21,728 nt of DNA from JAZDFH01 sp043808035 (GTDB lineage: Bacteria > Patescibacteriota > Minisyncoccia > UBA6257 > Colwellbacteraceae). The position numbers and the translations under genes were made by a program. This document shows, piece by piece, positions 14,880 to 21,728 of this stretch (the first letter of the stretch is position 1; each line of letters starts with the position of its first letter). A model generated the notes under the pieces. It saw only the letters and a list, made by a program, of their open reading frames with translations, had not been told where the DNA came from and did not search any database. The stretch spans positions 1-21,728 of the forward strand of contig JAZDFH010000053.1 in NCBI GenBank assembly GCA_043808035.1, written 5' to 3'.

Positions 14880-15477
14880 AAATAACCGTCTCCGAAAAGA
14901 AAAATTTCATGCGACGAAGTGTAAAGGGTTTACACTTCTTGAGCTTGTGGTAACGATTGGTATTATCGCAACTCTGTCTGGGATGTTGATAAGCTATGGC
15001 AGCGTCAGTAGGGCACAGCTTACTTTGATGAATACTGAAGTAAAACTTATGAATATTCTTTCTCGGGCAAAGACAATGAGTGTATCGGCTTTCTTGGAAG
15101 GGGATAACAATGTCCCGACAGGGAAGAAGTTATGTGGGTATGGTGTGCATGTCGATACGGCGGCACAGGAGATTTTTTTGTTTCGGGAACTTGCCACTGA
15201 TTGTGCAACCACGGATAATATATATAGCGGCGAAGATGAGAAACTGAATGATCCACAATATCATATTTTGTTTCAGACAATAAAAGCAAACATTGTTGCA
15301 AGTTCTCAAACACCACAATTACAGGACGTTGTCTTTATTCCGCCAGATCCGCTTATTTTTATAAACAATGACGTTAAAGATACAGAAGCGTATGTTACGT
15401 TTGAAACAAAAGGGACACAGAAATTACAAGGGACAATTATTGTAAGCAATGTTGGACAAATTAGTATACAACGATAA
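14848..15477 (+). CDS. GspH-like minor prepilin
   Basis: A 209-residue prepilin with an unusually long 27-residue basic leader ending CKG|FTLLE, Glu at mature position 5, and a hydrophobic helix to about 48. The C-terminal beta domain holds CGYGVHVDTAAQEIFLF (96-112) and a late strand pair ending VSNVGQISIQ, like GspH/FimU pseudopilins. Two Cys (C96, C119) could pair. No other in-frame start codon lies between the ATG at 14848 and the cleavage site, so the 32-nt overlap with pilD looks real. It is first of four minor prepilins in GspH-I-J-K-like order. Confidence 0.85.
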   Translation: MPILRYLNWYKNNRLRKEKFHATKCKGFTLLELVVTIGIIATLSGMLISYGSVSRAQLTLMNTEVKLMNILSRAKTMSVSAFLEGDNNVPTGKKLCGYGVHVDTAAQEIFLFRELATDCATTDNIYSGEDEKLNDPQYHILFQTIKANIVASSQTPQLQDVVFIPPDPLIFINNDVKDTEAYVTFETKGTQKLQGTIIVSNVGQISIQR

Positions 15478-15952
15478 GCAAAAAGGATATCTCATGGTTG
15501 AGATGATGATTTCAATTACACTTATTGTAGTGGGGTTATTGGGAGTATTTGCGTTACTCACCCAATCATATGCCATGCAGCAACCGCTTGCCGACCAGTA
15601 TACTGCAACATATCTTGCATCTGAAGGTATAGAAATAGTTAAAAATATTATTGATACAAATGCAATCCAAAAAAAACAATGGAATGCTGGATGTATTATT
15701 GATGGTGACTATGGTGTTGATTTTTCCAGTACAGTACCTGACCCATTGCTTGCAGGAGTATATTTAAAGTTTGATGATGCGACAGGCTGGTACAGTCACC
15801 AAGTGGGAAGACAAACGAAATTTCAAAGAACGGTTACTATCGAAAATGTATCAAATGATGAACTTCGTATTATTTCTACCGTTGCATGGAAGGGGAAAGG
15901 GGGACGTGCTCAGAAAGTCGTTTTAGAAGATCATTTTTTTAATTGGCGATAA
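15449..15952 (+). CDS. PilV/GspI-like minor prepilin
   Basis: A 167-residue prepilin. The leader ends QKG|YLMVE (cleavage after G13), with Glu at mature position 5 and helix SITLIVVGLLGVFALLTQSY. The following ATYLASEGIEIVKNIID (53-69) is the typical PilV/GspI helix, where a conserved A-x-E-G marks the end of the pilin stem. It ends with a strand pair around STVAWKGKGG and a C-terminal NW. Overlaps the preceding gene by 29 nt and lies 4 nt before the next, so translation is probably coupled. Confidence 0.85.
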   Translation: MLDKLVYNDKQKGYLMVEMMISITLIVVGLLGVFALLTQSYAMQQPLADQYTATYLASEGIEIVKNIIDTNAIQKKQWNAGCIIDGDYGVDFSSTVPDPLLAGVYLKFDDATGWYSHQVGRQTKFQRTVTIENVSNDELRIISTVAWKGKGGRAQKVVLEDHFFNWR

Positions 15953-15956
15953 TTAT

Positions 15957-16526
15957 ATGAATTTTTTGAACCGAACAATCAGGAAAGCACAGCAATTACT
16001 GCAGCAGAAAGATAGCATGAAAGGGTTTACTGTTCTTGAGTTGCTTGTTGCTCTTTCTCTTTTCTCTATTTTGACTGCTGTCTCAGTTGGAATATTTGTA
16101 CGGGCGTTGCAAATGCATAGGGAAATAATTGCATTTTCAAATACTCTTGATGTCTCGGGGCAAATATTAGAGCAGATGACACGAGAAATGCGTACAGGTA
16201 GTAATTTTGTTGTTGAAGGATCCCCATCATCGAAGATTGCATTTATCAATGCTCGAGGGGAGGAGGTTGGATATCAACTGGTTAATGGAGCGATAGGACG
16301 GTGTGTTGGAGGGTGTATGGCAGTTCCATCGGGAGAAGAGGATACGTATTATCGCCCTCTCAATGACAAAACGTTGACTGTAGATAAATTGATGTTTCTT
16401 GGCAGTGGATTTGCGCCGAATGATAACCTGCCTTCTTTCATTGTAATTTCATTGCGGTTAAAGGGACCCTTGGATAAGGTCGTTCAGTTGCAAACGTCGG
16501 TGAGTAGCCGTACTCTTGGAGAGTAA
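15957..16526 (+). CDS. PilW/GspJ-like minor prepilin
   Basis: A 189-residue prepilin with cleavage MKG|FTVLE after G23, Glu at mature position 5, and a hydrophobic stem to about 52. The helix SGQILEQMTREMRTGSNF (67-84) matches the PilW/GspJ family pattern (ml.qmtrElR.a). C116/C120 may form a small disulfide loop. Two starts are possible: ATG 15957 (23-residue leader) or ATG 16017 (MKG, three residues). The upstream one fits the tight gene spacing. It sits third in the minor-pilin set. Confidence 0.85.
   Translation: MNFLNRTIRKAQQLLQQKDSMKGFTVLELLVALSLFSILTAVSVGIFVRALQMHREIIAFSNTLDVSGQILEQMTREMRTGSNFVVEGSPSSKIAFINARGEEVGYQLVNGAIGRCVGGCMAVPSGEEDTYYRPLNDKTLTVDKLMFLGSGFAPNDNLPSFIVISLRLKGPLDKVVQLQTSVSSRTLGE
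16518..16523 (+). promoter_or_regulatory. Shine-Dalgarno-like GGAGAG before the PilX-like gene
   Basis: GGAG ends 6 nt before the ATG at 16528, a good spacing. It lies in the last codons of the upstream prepilin gene. It is notable because nearly all other starts here lack such a site. Confidence 0.5.
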
Positions 16527-16527
16527 T

Positions 16528-16867
16528 ATGAGTATACACCGTCAAAAAGGACAGGTTATGATTGTTTCGGTTATCCTTATTTCAGGAGCGATATTGAGTA
16601 CGACAATTCTTTCGGGATATTTGATGATATATCATCTGCGGCAGATTGTTAACATCGAAACCTCCGCAAAATCGATTTTTGCCGCAGATGCGGGGGTGGA
16701 ATGGGAGTTATATAAAAAAACGAAAGATGGTTCGTATCCCCAGCCTTCATTTGTGAACGGCGCACAGTTAAAAACAGTGGAAGTTTCACCTGATGTATTT
16801 CGTTCTATCGGGAACGCAGGAAGATCTGCGCGGGCATTTGAAGTTGATATGAGTAGTATTACTCCAT
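16528..16867 (+). CDS. PilX/GspK-like minor prepilin lacking Glu5
   Basis: A 113-residue prepilin with leader ending RQKG|QVMIVS (cleavage after G8). Mature position 5 is Val, not Glu. Loss of Glu5 is the hallmark of GspK, the pseudopilin that caps the tip, and fits a PilX/GspK role. The motif AADAGVEWELYK (52-63) is typical of PilX-like proteins. The C-terminal domain is very short compared with GspK (about 300 residues) and PilX. I chose ATG 16528, two bases after the preceding stop, over a TTG at 16516 because it is preceded by GGAGAG at good spacing, the one clear Shine-Dalgarno in the window. The listed end excludes the last two bases of the TAA stop, which runs to 16869 and shares a base with the ligA ATG. 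Confidence 0.78.
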
Positions 16868-16868
16868 A

Positions 16869-18929
16869 ATGAAGAAGGAAGAAGTGAAAAACAGAATAGC
16901 AAAGCTACGAGAAGAGATTCACCGATATCGCTATGCGTATCATGTTGAGGATAAACAGCTTATTTCTGAAGAAGCGCTTGATTCTTTAAAAAAAGAGCTT
17001 TTTGATTTGGAAAGCCAATATCCAGAATTTATTACACCCGACTCACCAACGCAGAGGATTGGTGGTAAACCGCTCGATAAGTTTGAAAAAATACGGCATG
17101 AACAGATTATGTTTTCGTTACATGATGCTTTTTCTGAAGAAGATATGCATGCGTGGAGTGAACGTGTTGATAATTATCTTAAAAAACAGGGAGAAAACAA
17201 AGCAGTTGACTCGGAAGGATTTTACTGCGAATTAAAGATGGATGGACTGGCAGTTGAGCTTAGTTACGAGGATGGTGTTTTGGTCTGTGGTGCCACAAGA
17301 GGGGATGGATTGATTGGCGAAGATGTCACACAGAACCTGAAAACAGTTGATGCGATACCTTTACGTCTTAAAAAACAGGCACAGTATGATATCCCGTCGC
17401 ATCTTGTGGTTCGTGGAGAAATTTTTTTGAATAAAAAAGAATTTTTATGTATTACCACCGAGCAAGAAAAGACAGGAGAAAAAAAATATGCGAATCCTCG
17501 TAATGTTGCGGCGGGCTCTATACGACAACTTGATCCACATATTACAGCAGCTCGAAAGCTTGATGCATGTATGTATGGAATGGTTACAAATATTGGGCAA
17601 AAGACACATGAGGAAGAGCATGGAATTCTTAAGTCATTTGGTTTCAAAATAGGGAAGCATAACAAGCGTGTGTCATCAATGGATGAGATATTTATTTTTA
17701 GAGACTTTTGGGAACATCATCGCGAACAATTACCATATGAAATTGATGGCATCGTAGTTGTAGTTAATGATACGCATCTATTTGATACGGCGGGTATCGT
17801 AGGGAAATCTCCTCGTGCGGCAATTGCGTATAAATTTTCACCCAAAGAAGCAACGACTGTTGTCGAGGATATTGTCTTGCAAGTCGGAAGAACGGGTGTG
17901 CTAACGCCGGTTGCGAAACTACGTCCTGTCACGTTGGGGGGAGTAACCATTAGTAATGCGACACTTCATAACTATGATGAAATCAAAAGACTTGATGTTA
18001 GGATAGGAGATACCGTTGTTGTGAGCCGAGCGGGGGATGTTATCCCGAAAGTTTTGAACGTACTTACGAAAATGCGAGTTGGTGATGAAATGCGGTTTGT
18101 GATGCCGGAAAATTGTCCTGTTGATAATTCGAAGGTGGTAAATGATGGAGTTTACTATCGTTGTTCGAATGAATCATGCGGTGCTCGATTACGAGAATCT
18201 TTATATCACTTTGTTTCGAGAGGAGCATTTGATATACGGGGCTTGGGTCCGCAAATTTTGGATGCTTTTGAAGACGCGGGGTTAATTCGTGATGCGGCAG
18301 ATATTTTTAACTTATATAAAGGAGATATTGAAATTTTAGAAAGATTCGGAGAGAAATCTGCCGACAATATTGTACAAGAAGTGCAGCAGAAGAAGAGTAC
18401 TACATTGCCGCGATTTTTGTTCAGTTTAGGGATTTCTCATGTCGGTGAGGAAACGTCCCATGTTCTTACACGGTTTTATCAAAATACCGTAGATACCTCT
18501 TCTCTCACCATTGACCCGACTGCAATTTTGACGTTTTTTATGAATGTTTCTATGGATGATTTGCAAAATATTCACGATATTGGTCCAAAAGTTGCGGAAA
18601 GTATTATTCAGTGGTTCTCTAAAGAAAGAAATCAGGCGTTGTTGGAAAAATTCACACGCGTTGGTGTACGAGTTACGGTTGAAAAAAAGCAAAATGAACG
18701 TACATTGGTGCAAGGAAAAATATTCGTGTTGACAGGGACACTTTCTTCTATAACGCGTGAAGTGGCAAAAGAGAAAATTCGTGAGGCTGGGGGGTATGTT
18801 TCCAGTGCGGTAAGCAGCAAGACCGACTATGTTGTTGTGGGCGATAATCCTGGATCAAAAATGGCTAAAGCGAGACAATTGGGGGTTCAAATTTTGTCAG
18901 AGGAAGATTTTTTGAAATTTTTAGGATAA
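16869..18929 (+). CDS. ligA: NAD+-dependent DNA ligase LigA
   Basis: Seals nicks in DNA during replication and repair using NAD+. The 686 residues match full-length bacterial LigA. Domain Ia with the Tyr-rich NMN-binding region is at about 1-70. The adenylation domain has the catalytic lysine K123 in ELKMDG, then GATRGDG (141-147) and NPRNVAAGS (209-217). The OB fold (about 320-400) carries VGRTGVLTPVAKL. A zinc finger follows (416-437), then helix-hairpin-helix repeats (about 450-590) and a C-terminal BRCT domain (about 613-686). One expected zinc cysteine is missing: the finger reads C416-P-V-D419, then C432 and C437, so Asp stands where Cys is normal. The start codon overlaps the preceding stop (TAATG), so it is co-transcribed with minor pilins, probably a chance of gene packing. 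Confidence 0.97.
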   Translation: MKKEEVKNRIAKLREEIHRYRYAYHVEDKQLISEEALDSLKKELFDLESQYPEFITPDSPTQRIGGKPLDKFEKIRHEQIMFSLHDAFSEEDMHAWSERVDNYLKKQGENKAVDSEGFYCELKMDGLAVELSYEDGVLVCGATRGDGLIGEDVTQNLKTVDAIPLRLKKQAQYDIPSHLVVRGEIFLNKKEFLCITTEQEKTGEKKYANPRNVAAGSIRQLDPHITAARKLDACMYGMVTNIGQKTHEEEHGILKSFGFKIGKHNKRVSSMDEIFIFRDFWEHHREQLPYEIDGIVVVVNDTHLFDTAGIVGKSPRAAIAYKFSPKEATTVVEDIVLQVGRTGVLTPVAKLRPVTLGGVTISNATLHNYDEIKRLDVRIGDTVVVSRAGDVIPKVLNVLTKMRVGDEMRFVMPENCPVDNSKVVNDGVYYRCSNESCGARLRESLYHFVSRGAFDIRGLGPQILDAFEDAGLIRDAADIFNLYKGDIEILERFGEKSADNIVQEVQQKKSTTLPRFLFSLGISHVGEETSHVLTRFYQNTVDTSSLTIDPTAILTFFMNVSMDDLQNIHDIGPKVAESIIQWFSKERNQALLEKFTRVGVRVTVEKKQNERTLVQGKIFVLTGTLSSITREVAKEKIREAGGYVSSAVSSKTDYVVVGDNPGSKMAKARQLGVQILSEEDFLKFLG

Positions 18930-18939
18930 AATACAATAT

Positions 18940-19218
18940 ATGAAAATAGATATTAATCATATAGCGCATCTTGCACGGATAAAATTAACGGACAATGAAC
19001 GGGAGAAATTTTCTGAAGACTTGGAAGGCATACTCAATTATGTGAGTGAACTTCAAGAGGTTGATGTCTCGCAGATACTGCCTATGACAGGAGGAACGGA
19101 TGTCGTCAATGCGTTTCGGCATTTTGATGAGATCTCTGATTTTGCATCTCAGGAAATAGTTGCACAATTCCCCGAAAAAGAGGAAGGCTTTTTAAAAGTA
19201 CCGAAAATATTTGAATAA
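18940..19218 (+). CDS. gatC: Asp-tRNA(Asn)/Glu-tRNA(Gln) amidotransferase subunit C
   Basis: A 92-residue GatC of typical length. It helps hold GatA to GatB in the transamidosome that makes Gln-tRNA(Gln) and/or Asn-tRNA(Asn) by amidating mischarged tRNAs. The family pattern is clear: IDINHIAHLARIKLTDNERE at 3-22, then LNYVSELQEVDVSQILPM (32-49, resembling the l-x4-V-D-t-x-g-v-x-P block) and a C-terminal FLKVPKIFE. It lies 10 nt after ligA and 5 nt before gatA, with no Shine-Dalgarno. gatB is not in the window and must be elsewhere. Confidence 0.94.
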   Translation: MKIDINHIAHLARIKLTDNEREKFSEDLEGILNYVSELQEVDVSQILPMTGGTDVVNAFRHFDEISDFASQEIVAQFPEKEEGFLKVPKIFE

Positions 19219-19223
19219 TTACT

Positions 19224-20648
19224 ATGGAAGATACTATCAAACAATTAACCCTTTCATCATTCCATGATGGGTTGCGAAAAAAGAAGTTTTCAGCAACGGA
19301 AATTACAAAAGCATTATTTGAATATATAGACGTAGAGGATAAAGATATCAATGCGTATCTATCGCTGCATCAAGAAACAGCATTTGCGCAGGCTGCGGAA
19401 GTAGATGTCGCCATAATGCAAGACAAGGCTTTTGGTATATTAGCCGGTGCGCCCGTTGCAGTCAAAGATAATATTTTGATAAAAGGGACAAAAACAACGG
19501 CGGCATCAAAGATTTTGGAGAACTATATATCTGCGTATGATGCGTCTGTTATCGAAAAATTAAAGGCGGAACAAGCGATTTTTATTGGTAAGACGAATTT
19601 GGATGAATTTGCGATGGGGAGTTCAACGGAAAATTCCGCTTATGGTCCGACACGGAATCCTCATGACCGTACGCGTGTTCCGGGAGGCTCTTCGGGGGGG
19701 TCGGCTGCCGCCGTTGCCTCGGGTATGGCTCTTGCTGCGCTTGGTTCTGATACTGGTGGATCAATTCGCCAGCCGGCTGCATTTTGCGGAGTGGTTGGGT
19801 TAAAGCCAACATATGGAGCGGTGTCGAGATATGGAGTTATATCAATGGCATCATCTCTTGATCAGATTGGTCCACTCACAAAAACCGTTGAAGATGCTGA
19901 ATTGATGTTTCAAGCGATTGCCGGGCGTGACCCACATGATGCAACAAGTGTTGAGTATTCTTATAAAAAAATAACGCCGCAAAAAACATCAAGTCTTGTG
20001 ATAGGAATTCCTGATGAATATTTTGTTGACGGACTGGATAGTGAAATTGCTAATGAAATCCAAAATGTTGCAGAAACTTTTAAAAAACAAGGAATTACGA
20101 TTAAGAGGGTTAGCTTACCGCATACAAAGTATGCACTTTCAGCCTATTATATCGTTATGCCCGCGGAGGTCAGCACGAATCTTGCTCGATTTGATGGTAT
20201 CCGATATGCAGAACGCAGAACCGGCGAAAATTTGTGGGACATCTATGATGAAACGAAGGGAGCAGGGTTTGGTCCTGAAACAAAACGGCGTATTATTCTT
20301 GGTGCTTTTGTGCTTTCGGCGGGACATTATGATGCCTATTATGCAAAAGCTCAAAAAGTACGACGACTTATTGCTCAAGATTTTGATCAAGCTTTTAACG
20401 ATGTCGATGTTATTCTTTCTCCTGTTACTCCCACCTTACCATTCAAAATTGGAGAAAACATCAACGATCCGCTCAAAATGTATCTTTCTGATATCTTTAC
20501 CATTACGGTGAATTTGGCAGGGTTGCCTGCGCTTGTTGTCCCTGCAAAAGGAAGGAAGGGGAAGCTCCCTATAGGTTTTCAATTGATAGGACAAAAGTGG
20601 AAAGAGGCTGATATTTTGGGTCTGGGGAAGTTGTATGAACTCTTATAG
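19224..20648 (+). CDS. gatA: Asp-tRNA(Asn)/Glu-tRNA(Gln) amidotransferase subunit A
   Basis: GatA is the amidase subunit that frees ammonia from glutamine. The 474 residues match the family. The amidase-signature catalytic triad is intact: K81 in VAVKDN, cis-Ser S156 in GGSSGGS (154-160), and nucleophile S180 in GSDTGGSIRQP (174-184). The spacing equals that of the Staphylococcus GatA triad (K79/S154/S178), shifted by two. Also present are GKTNLDEFAMGSSTENSAYG (122-141) and the C-terminal LPALVVPA...PIGFQLIG. It starts 5 nt after gatC. It implies that this organism relies on the indirect route for Gln-tRNA and/or Asn-tRNA. Confidence 0.97.
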   Translation: MEDTIKQLTLSSFHDGLRKKKFSATEITKALFEYIDVEDKDINAYLSLHQETAFAQAAEVDVAIMQDKAFGILAGAPVAVKDNILIKGTKTTAASKILENYISAYDASVIEKLKAEQAIFIGKTNLDEFAMGSSTENSAYGPTRNPHDRTRVPGGSSGGSAAAVASGMALAALGSDTGGSIRQPAAFCGVVGLKPTYGAVSRYGVISMASSLDQIGPLTKTVEDAELMFQAIAGRDPHDATSVEYSYKKITPQKTSSLVIGIPDEYFVDGLDSEIANEIQNVAETFKKQGITIKRVSLPHTKYALSAYYIVMPAEVSTNLARFDGIRYAERRTGENLWDIYDETKGAGFGPETKRRIILGAFVLSAGHYDAYYAKAQKVRRLIAQDFDQAFNDVDVILSPVTPTLPFKIGENINDPLKMYLSDIFTITVNLAGLPALVVPAKGRKGKLPIGFQLIGQKWKEADILGLGKLYELL

Positions 20649-20657
20649 GGTATTGTA

Positions 20658-20666
20658 TGGTATAAT
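20658..20666 (+). promoter_or_regulatory. Extended -10 promoter of the histidine kinase gene
   Basis: TGGTATAAT is a perfect TGn-TATAAT lying 10 nt after the gatA stop and 31 nt before the kinase ATG. No -35 at normal spacing; TTGTAT (20631-20636) is 24 bp away, too far. Confidence 0.6.
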
Positions 20667-20697
20667 TTTATTTAAGAAATATATAAATTAGATTAGT

Positions 20698-21303
20698 ATG
20701 AATTCTTTCGGACTTGCCGGATTGTTTTCTTCCATTTCGTTCTCTGCACTTGCGATTGTGGTTTTGATCCACGATTTTAAATCAAAACTAAATATTAGGT
20801 TTGTTATGTTTTTATTGGGAGTAGCGTGGTGGACGTGGGGCGTGTATAAGATTGTACAGGCAGGTTCGGCACAAGAGGCAGTTTTTTGGTGGCGTATCTC
20901 GCATATCGGAGTCATCTTGATCCCTATTGTTTTCTTGCATTTTGTATATGTTCTGTTGGAGTTGCCTAAAAAGACCCTTGTTTACATCTCTTACTGCGTA
21001 GGTGCTTTATTTCTAATTGTTGATACAACACCTTACTTTATCGTAAGTATGAGATTGGTCTTCGATTCTTTCTATTACATATCTTCCCCTGGACTGATGT
21101 ATTCTCTCTTCGTTGCTTTTTTTGCTGTTTTGGTTATATACGGGCATGCTCTTTTGTTCATCTTCTACAGGAAGTCAGTTGGTATGAGGAAGAAGCAGAT
21201 TTTTAATATTTTCCTTGGAGGGTTAATAGGCTTCCTGGGGGGGCTACTGCATTCCTACCCGTCTTTCGTATTGATATATATCCTGCTATCGGAACGTCTT
21301 TAA
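20698..21303 (+). CDS. Membrane histidine kinase, N-terminal part (frame broken)
   Basis: 201 codons before a TAA. Residues 1-181 form a multi-pass sensor region like the 7TM N-terminal module of histidine kinases: helices at about 8-26, 33-51, 68-87, 94-113, 133-157 and from 168. A YRKSVGMRKKQI loop (157-168) precedes GLIGFLGG. After the G7 run (21237-21243) this frame gives an atypical tail (LLHSYPSF...) and stops. The -1 frame gives ATAFLPVFRIDIYPAIG, the expected end of this module, and stays open to the window end. The gene is therefore one kinase split by a one-base frame change: sequencing or assembly error, true mutation, or programmed frameshift. Own extended -10 promoter at 20658. 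Confidence 0.8.
   Translation: MNSFGLAGLFSSISFSALAIVVLIHDFKSKLNIRFVMFLLGVAWWTWGVYKIVQAGSAQEAVFWWRISHIGVILIPIVFLHFVYVLLELPKKTLVYISYCVGALFLIVDTTPYFIVSMRLVFDSFYYISSPGLMYSLFVAFFAVLVIYGHALLFIFYRKSVGMRKKQIFNIFLGGLIGFLGGLLHSYPSFVLIYILLSERL
21237..21243 (+). other. G7 slippery run, site of frame change in the kinase gene
   Basis: Seven G in a row, read in the upstream frame as CTG GGG GGG, so the heptamer G-GGG-GGG has the X-XXY-YYZ form needed for -1 slippage. One more G, or a -1 slip, joins the two kinase parts smoothly. Homopolymers like this are also common sites of sequencing error. Confidence 0.7.
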
Positions 21304-21728
21304 TATCCATATATAGTTTCATGATTTTTTATAGTATGATGAAAAACCAGCTATTCAACGTCAAGATTATCGTTACGGAAATTCTTACTATCACGACATG
21401 GATATTTTTCATCACCCGCATATTTTTTATCCAGGAAGCGGGAGGAATATTTGTAGACTTATTTGTAACAATGATATTGGTGATATTGGGAGTCTTTGCT
21501 ATTAAAGGTGCCTTAAAAGAAATGGTGCAGAAGGAACAGCTGTTCGTATTGAATACCGACTTGAAAGATTTAAATGAAAACCTAGAAGACAAAGTGCGAG
21601 AACAAACAGCAGAGATACGGAAAGCCTACGAAGTCGAGAAGAAAGCAAGACATGATCTCGAGGCACTTGATCAAGCAAAGACAGATTTCATCTTAACCAC
21701 CCAACATCACCTACGAACACCACTCACA
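21240..21728 (+). CDS. Membrane histidine kinase, C-terminal part (partial, runs off window)
   Basis: An open frame of 163 codons, -1 relative to the upstream part, with no stop before the window end. It completes the 7TM-like module (FLPVFRIDIYPAIGTSLISI), adds two more membrane stretches (around TITTWIFFITRIFF and LFVTMILVILGVFAI), and then a charged coiled coil (LNTDLKDLNENLEDKVREQ and on). It ends in a HisKA H-box TTQHHLRTPLT. The phospho-accepting His is the first H of QHHLRTP (usually SHELRTP or SHQLRTP). The ATP-binding domain would lie past the window. If made alone it could start at ATG 21321. Ligand and partner regulator are unknown. Confidence 0.75.

Noticed and set aside
16516..16527. 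TTG at 16516 as start of the PilX-like gene
   Set aside because: ATG 16528 has a good GGAG before it and starts just after the upstream stop; the TTG would destroy that arrangement and adds only four residues.
17264..17665. 133-codon reverse open frame inside ligA
   Set aside because: It is antisense to the ligA adenylation domain, with no promoter or recognisable protein features.
20014..20511. 165-codon open frame overlapping gatA in another frame
   Set aside because: It is fully inside the conserved amidase region of gatA; composition is that of an out-of-frame shadow.
1..21728. Alternative genetic code (UGA as an amino acid), as in some CPR groups
   Set aside because: All genes have family-typical lengths with UGA as stop (for example the pilB2 stop), and none needs read-through apart from the kinase, whose break is a frame change with a TAA stop.
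1..21728. CRISPR array, tRNA, rRNA, insertion sequence or prophage
   Set aside because: No regularly spaced repeats, no cloverleaf-like segments in the short gaps, and no transposase or integrase genes seen.

Overview
The window looks like a chromosomal piece of a Patescibacteria (CPR) genome, most likely a Parcubacteria-type lineage. This is inferred from gene content and style, not from a marker-gene phylogeny. The genes are AT-rich, tightly packed and nearly all on the + strand. All frames read cleanly with UGA as stop. Almost no gene has a Shine-Dalgarno sequence. The pilus genes include prepilins and a histidine kinase of the kind common in these small-genome bacteria. No secretin (PilQ) or PilP is present, which fits a single-membrane envelope.

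Region 1 (1-187) is gene-free. It holds an inverted repeat, a strong terminator hairpin and an extended -10 promoter. Region 2 (188-6095) is a first pilus block: assembly ATPase PilB1, platform protein PilC1, a GspH-like prepilin, a 594-residue prepilin with a large adhesin-like C-terminus, and a membrane-anchored protein of unknown role. A 106-bp imperfect palindrome separates pilB1 from pilC1. Region 3 (6124-6792, - strand) is comF, the only reverse gene. It has a terminator at its end and a promoter that overlaps the divergent pilM promoter.

Region 4 (6827-16867) is the core type IV pilus run: pilM, pilN, pilO, a small membrane protein in the PilP position, pilB2, pilT, pilC2, a major-pilin candidate, prepilin peptidase pilD, and four minor prepilins in the order GspH/I/J/K-like. 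Region 5 (16869-20648) carries housekeeping genes joined to the end of the pilus run: NAD+-dependent DNA ligase ligA, then gatC and gatA of the Asp-tRNA(Asn)/Glu-tRNA(Gln) amidotransferase (no gatB in the window). Region 6 (20698-21728) is a membrane histidine kinase whose reading frame is broken at a run of seven G. It runs off the window end.

Together, the pilus genes can process prepilins (PilD), anchor and align the machine (PilM/N/O), extend (two PilB/PilC pairs) and retract (PilT). With ComF this suggests a retractile pilus used for DNA uptake and/or attachment to a host cell or surface. The most distinctive items are the large adhesin-like prepilin, the duplicated extension motor, the frameshifted kinase at a slippery site, a LigA with one zinc cysteine replaced by Asp, and a repeated promoter style (TGn plus -10, no clear -35, very short leaders).
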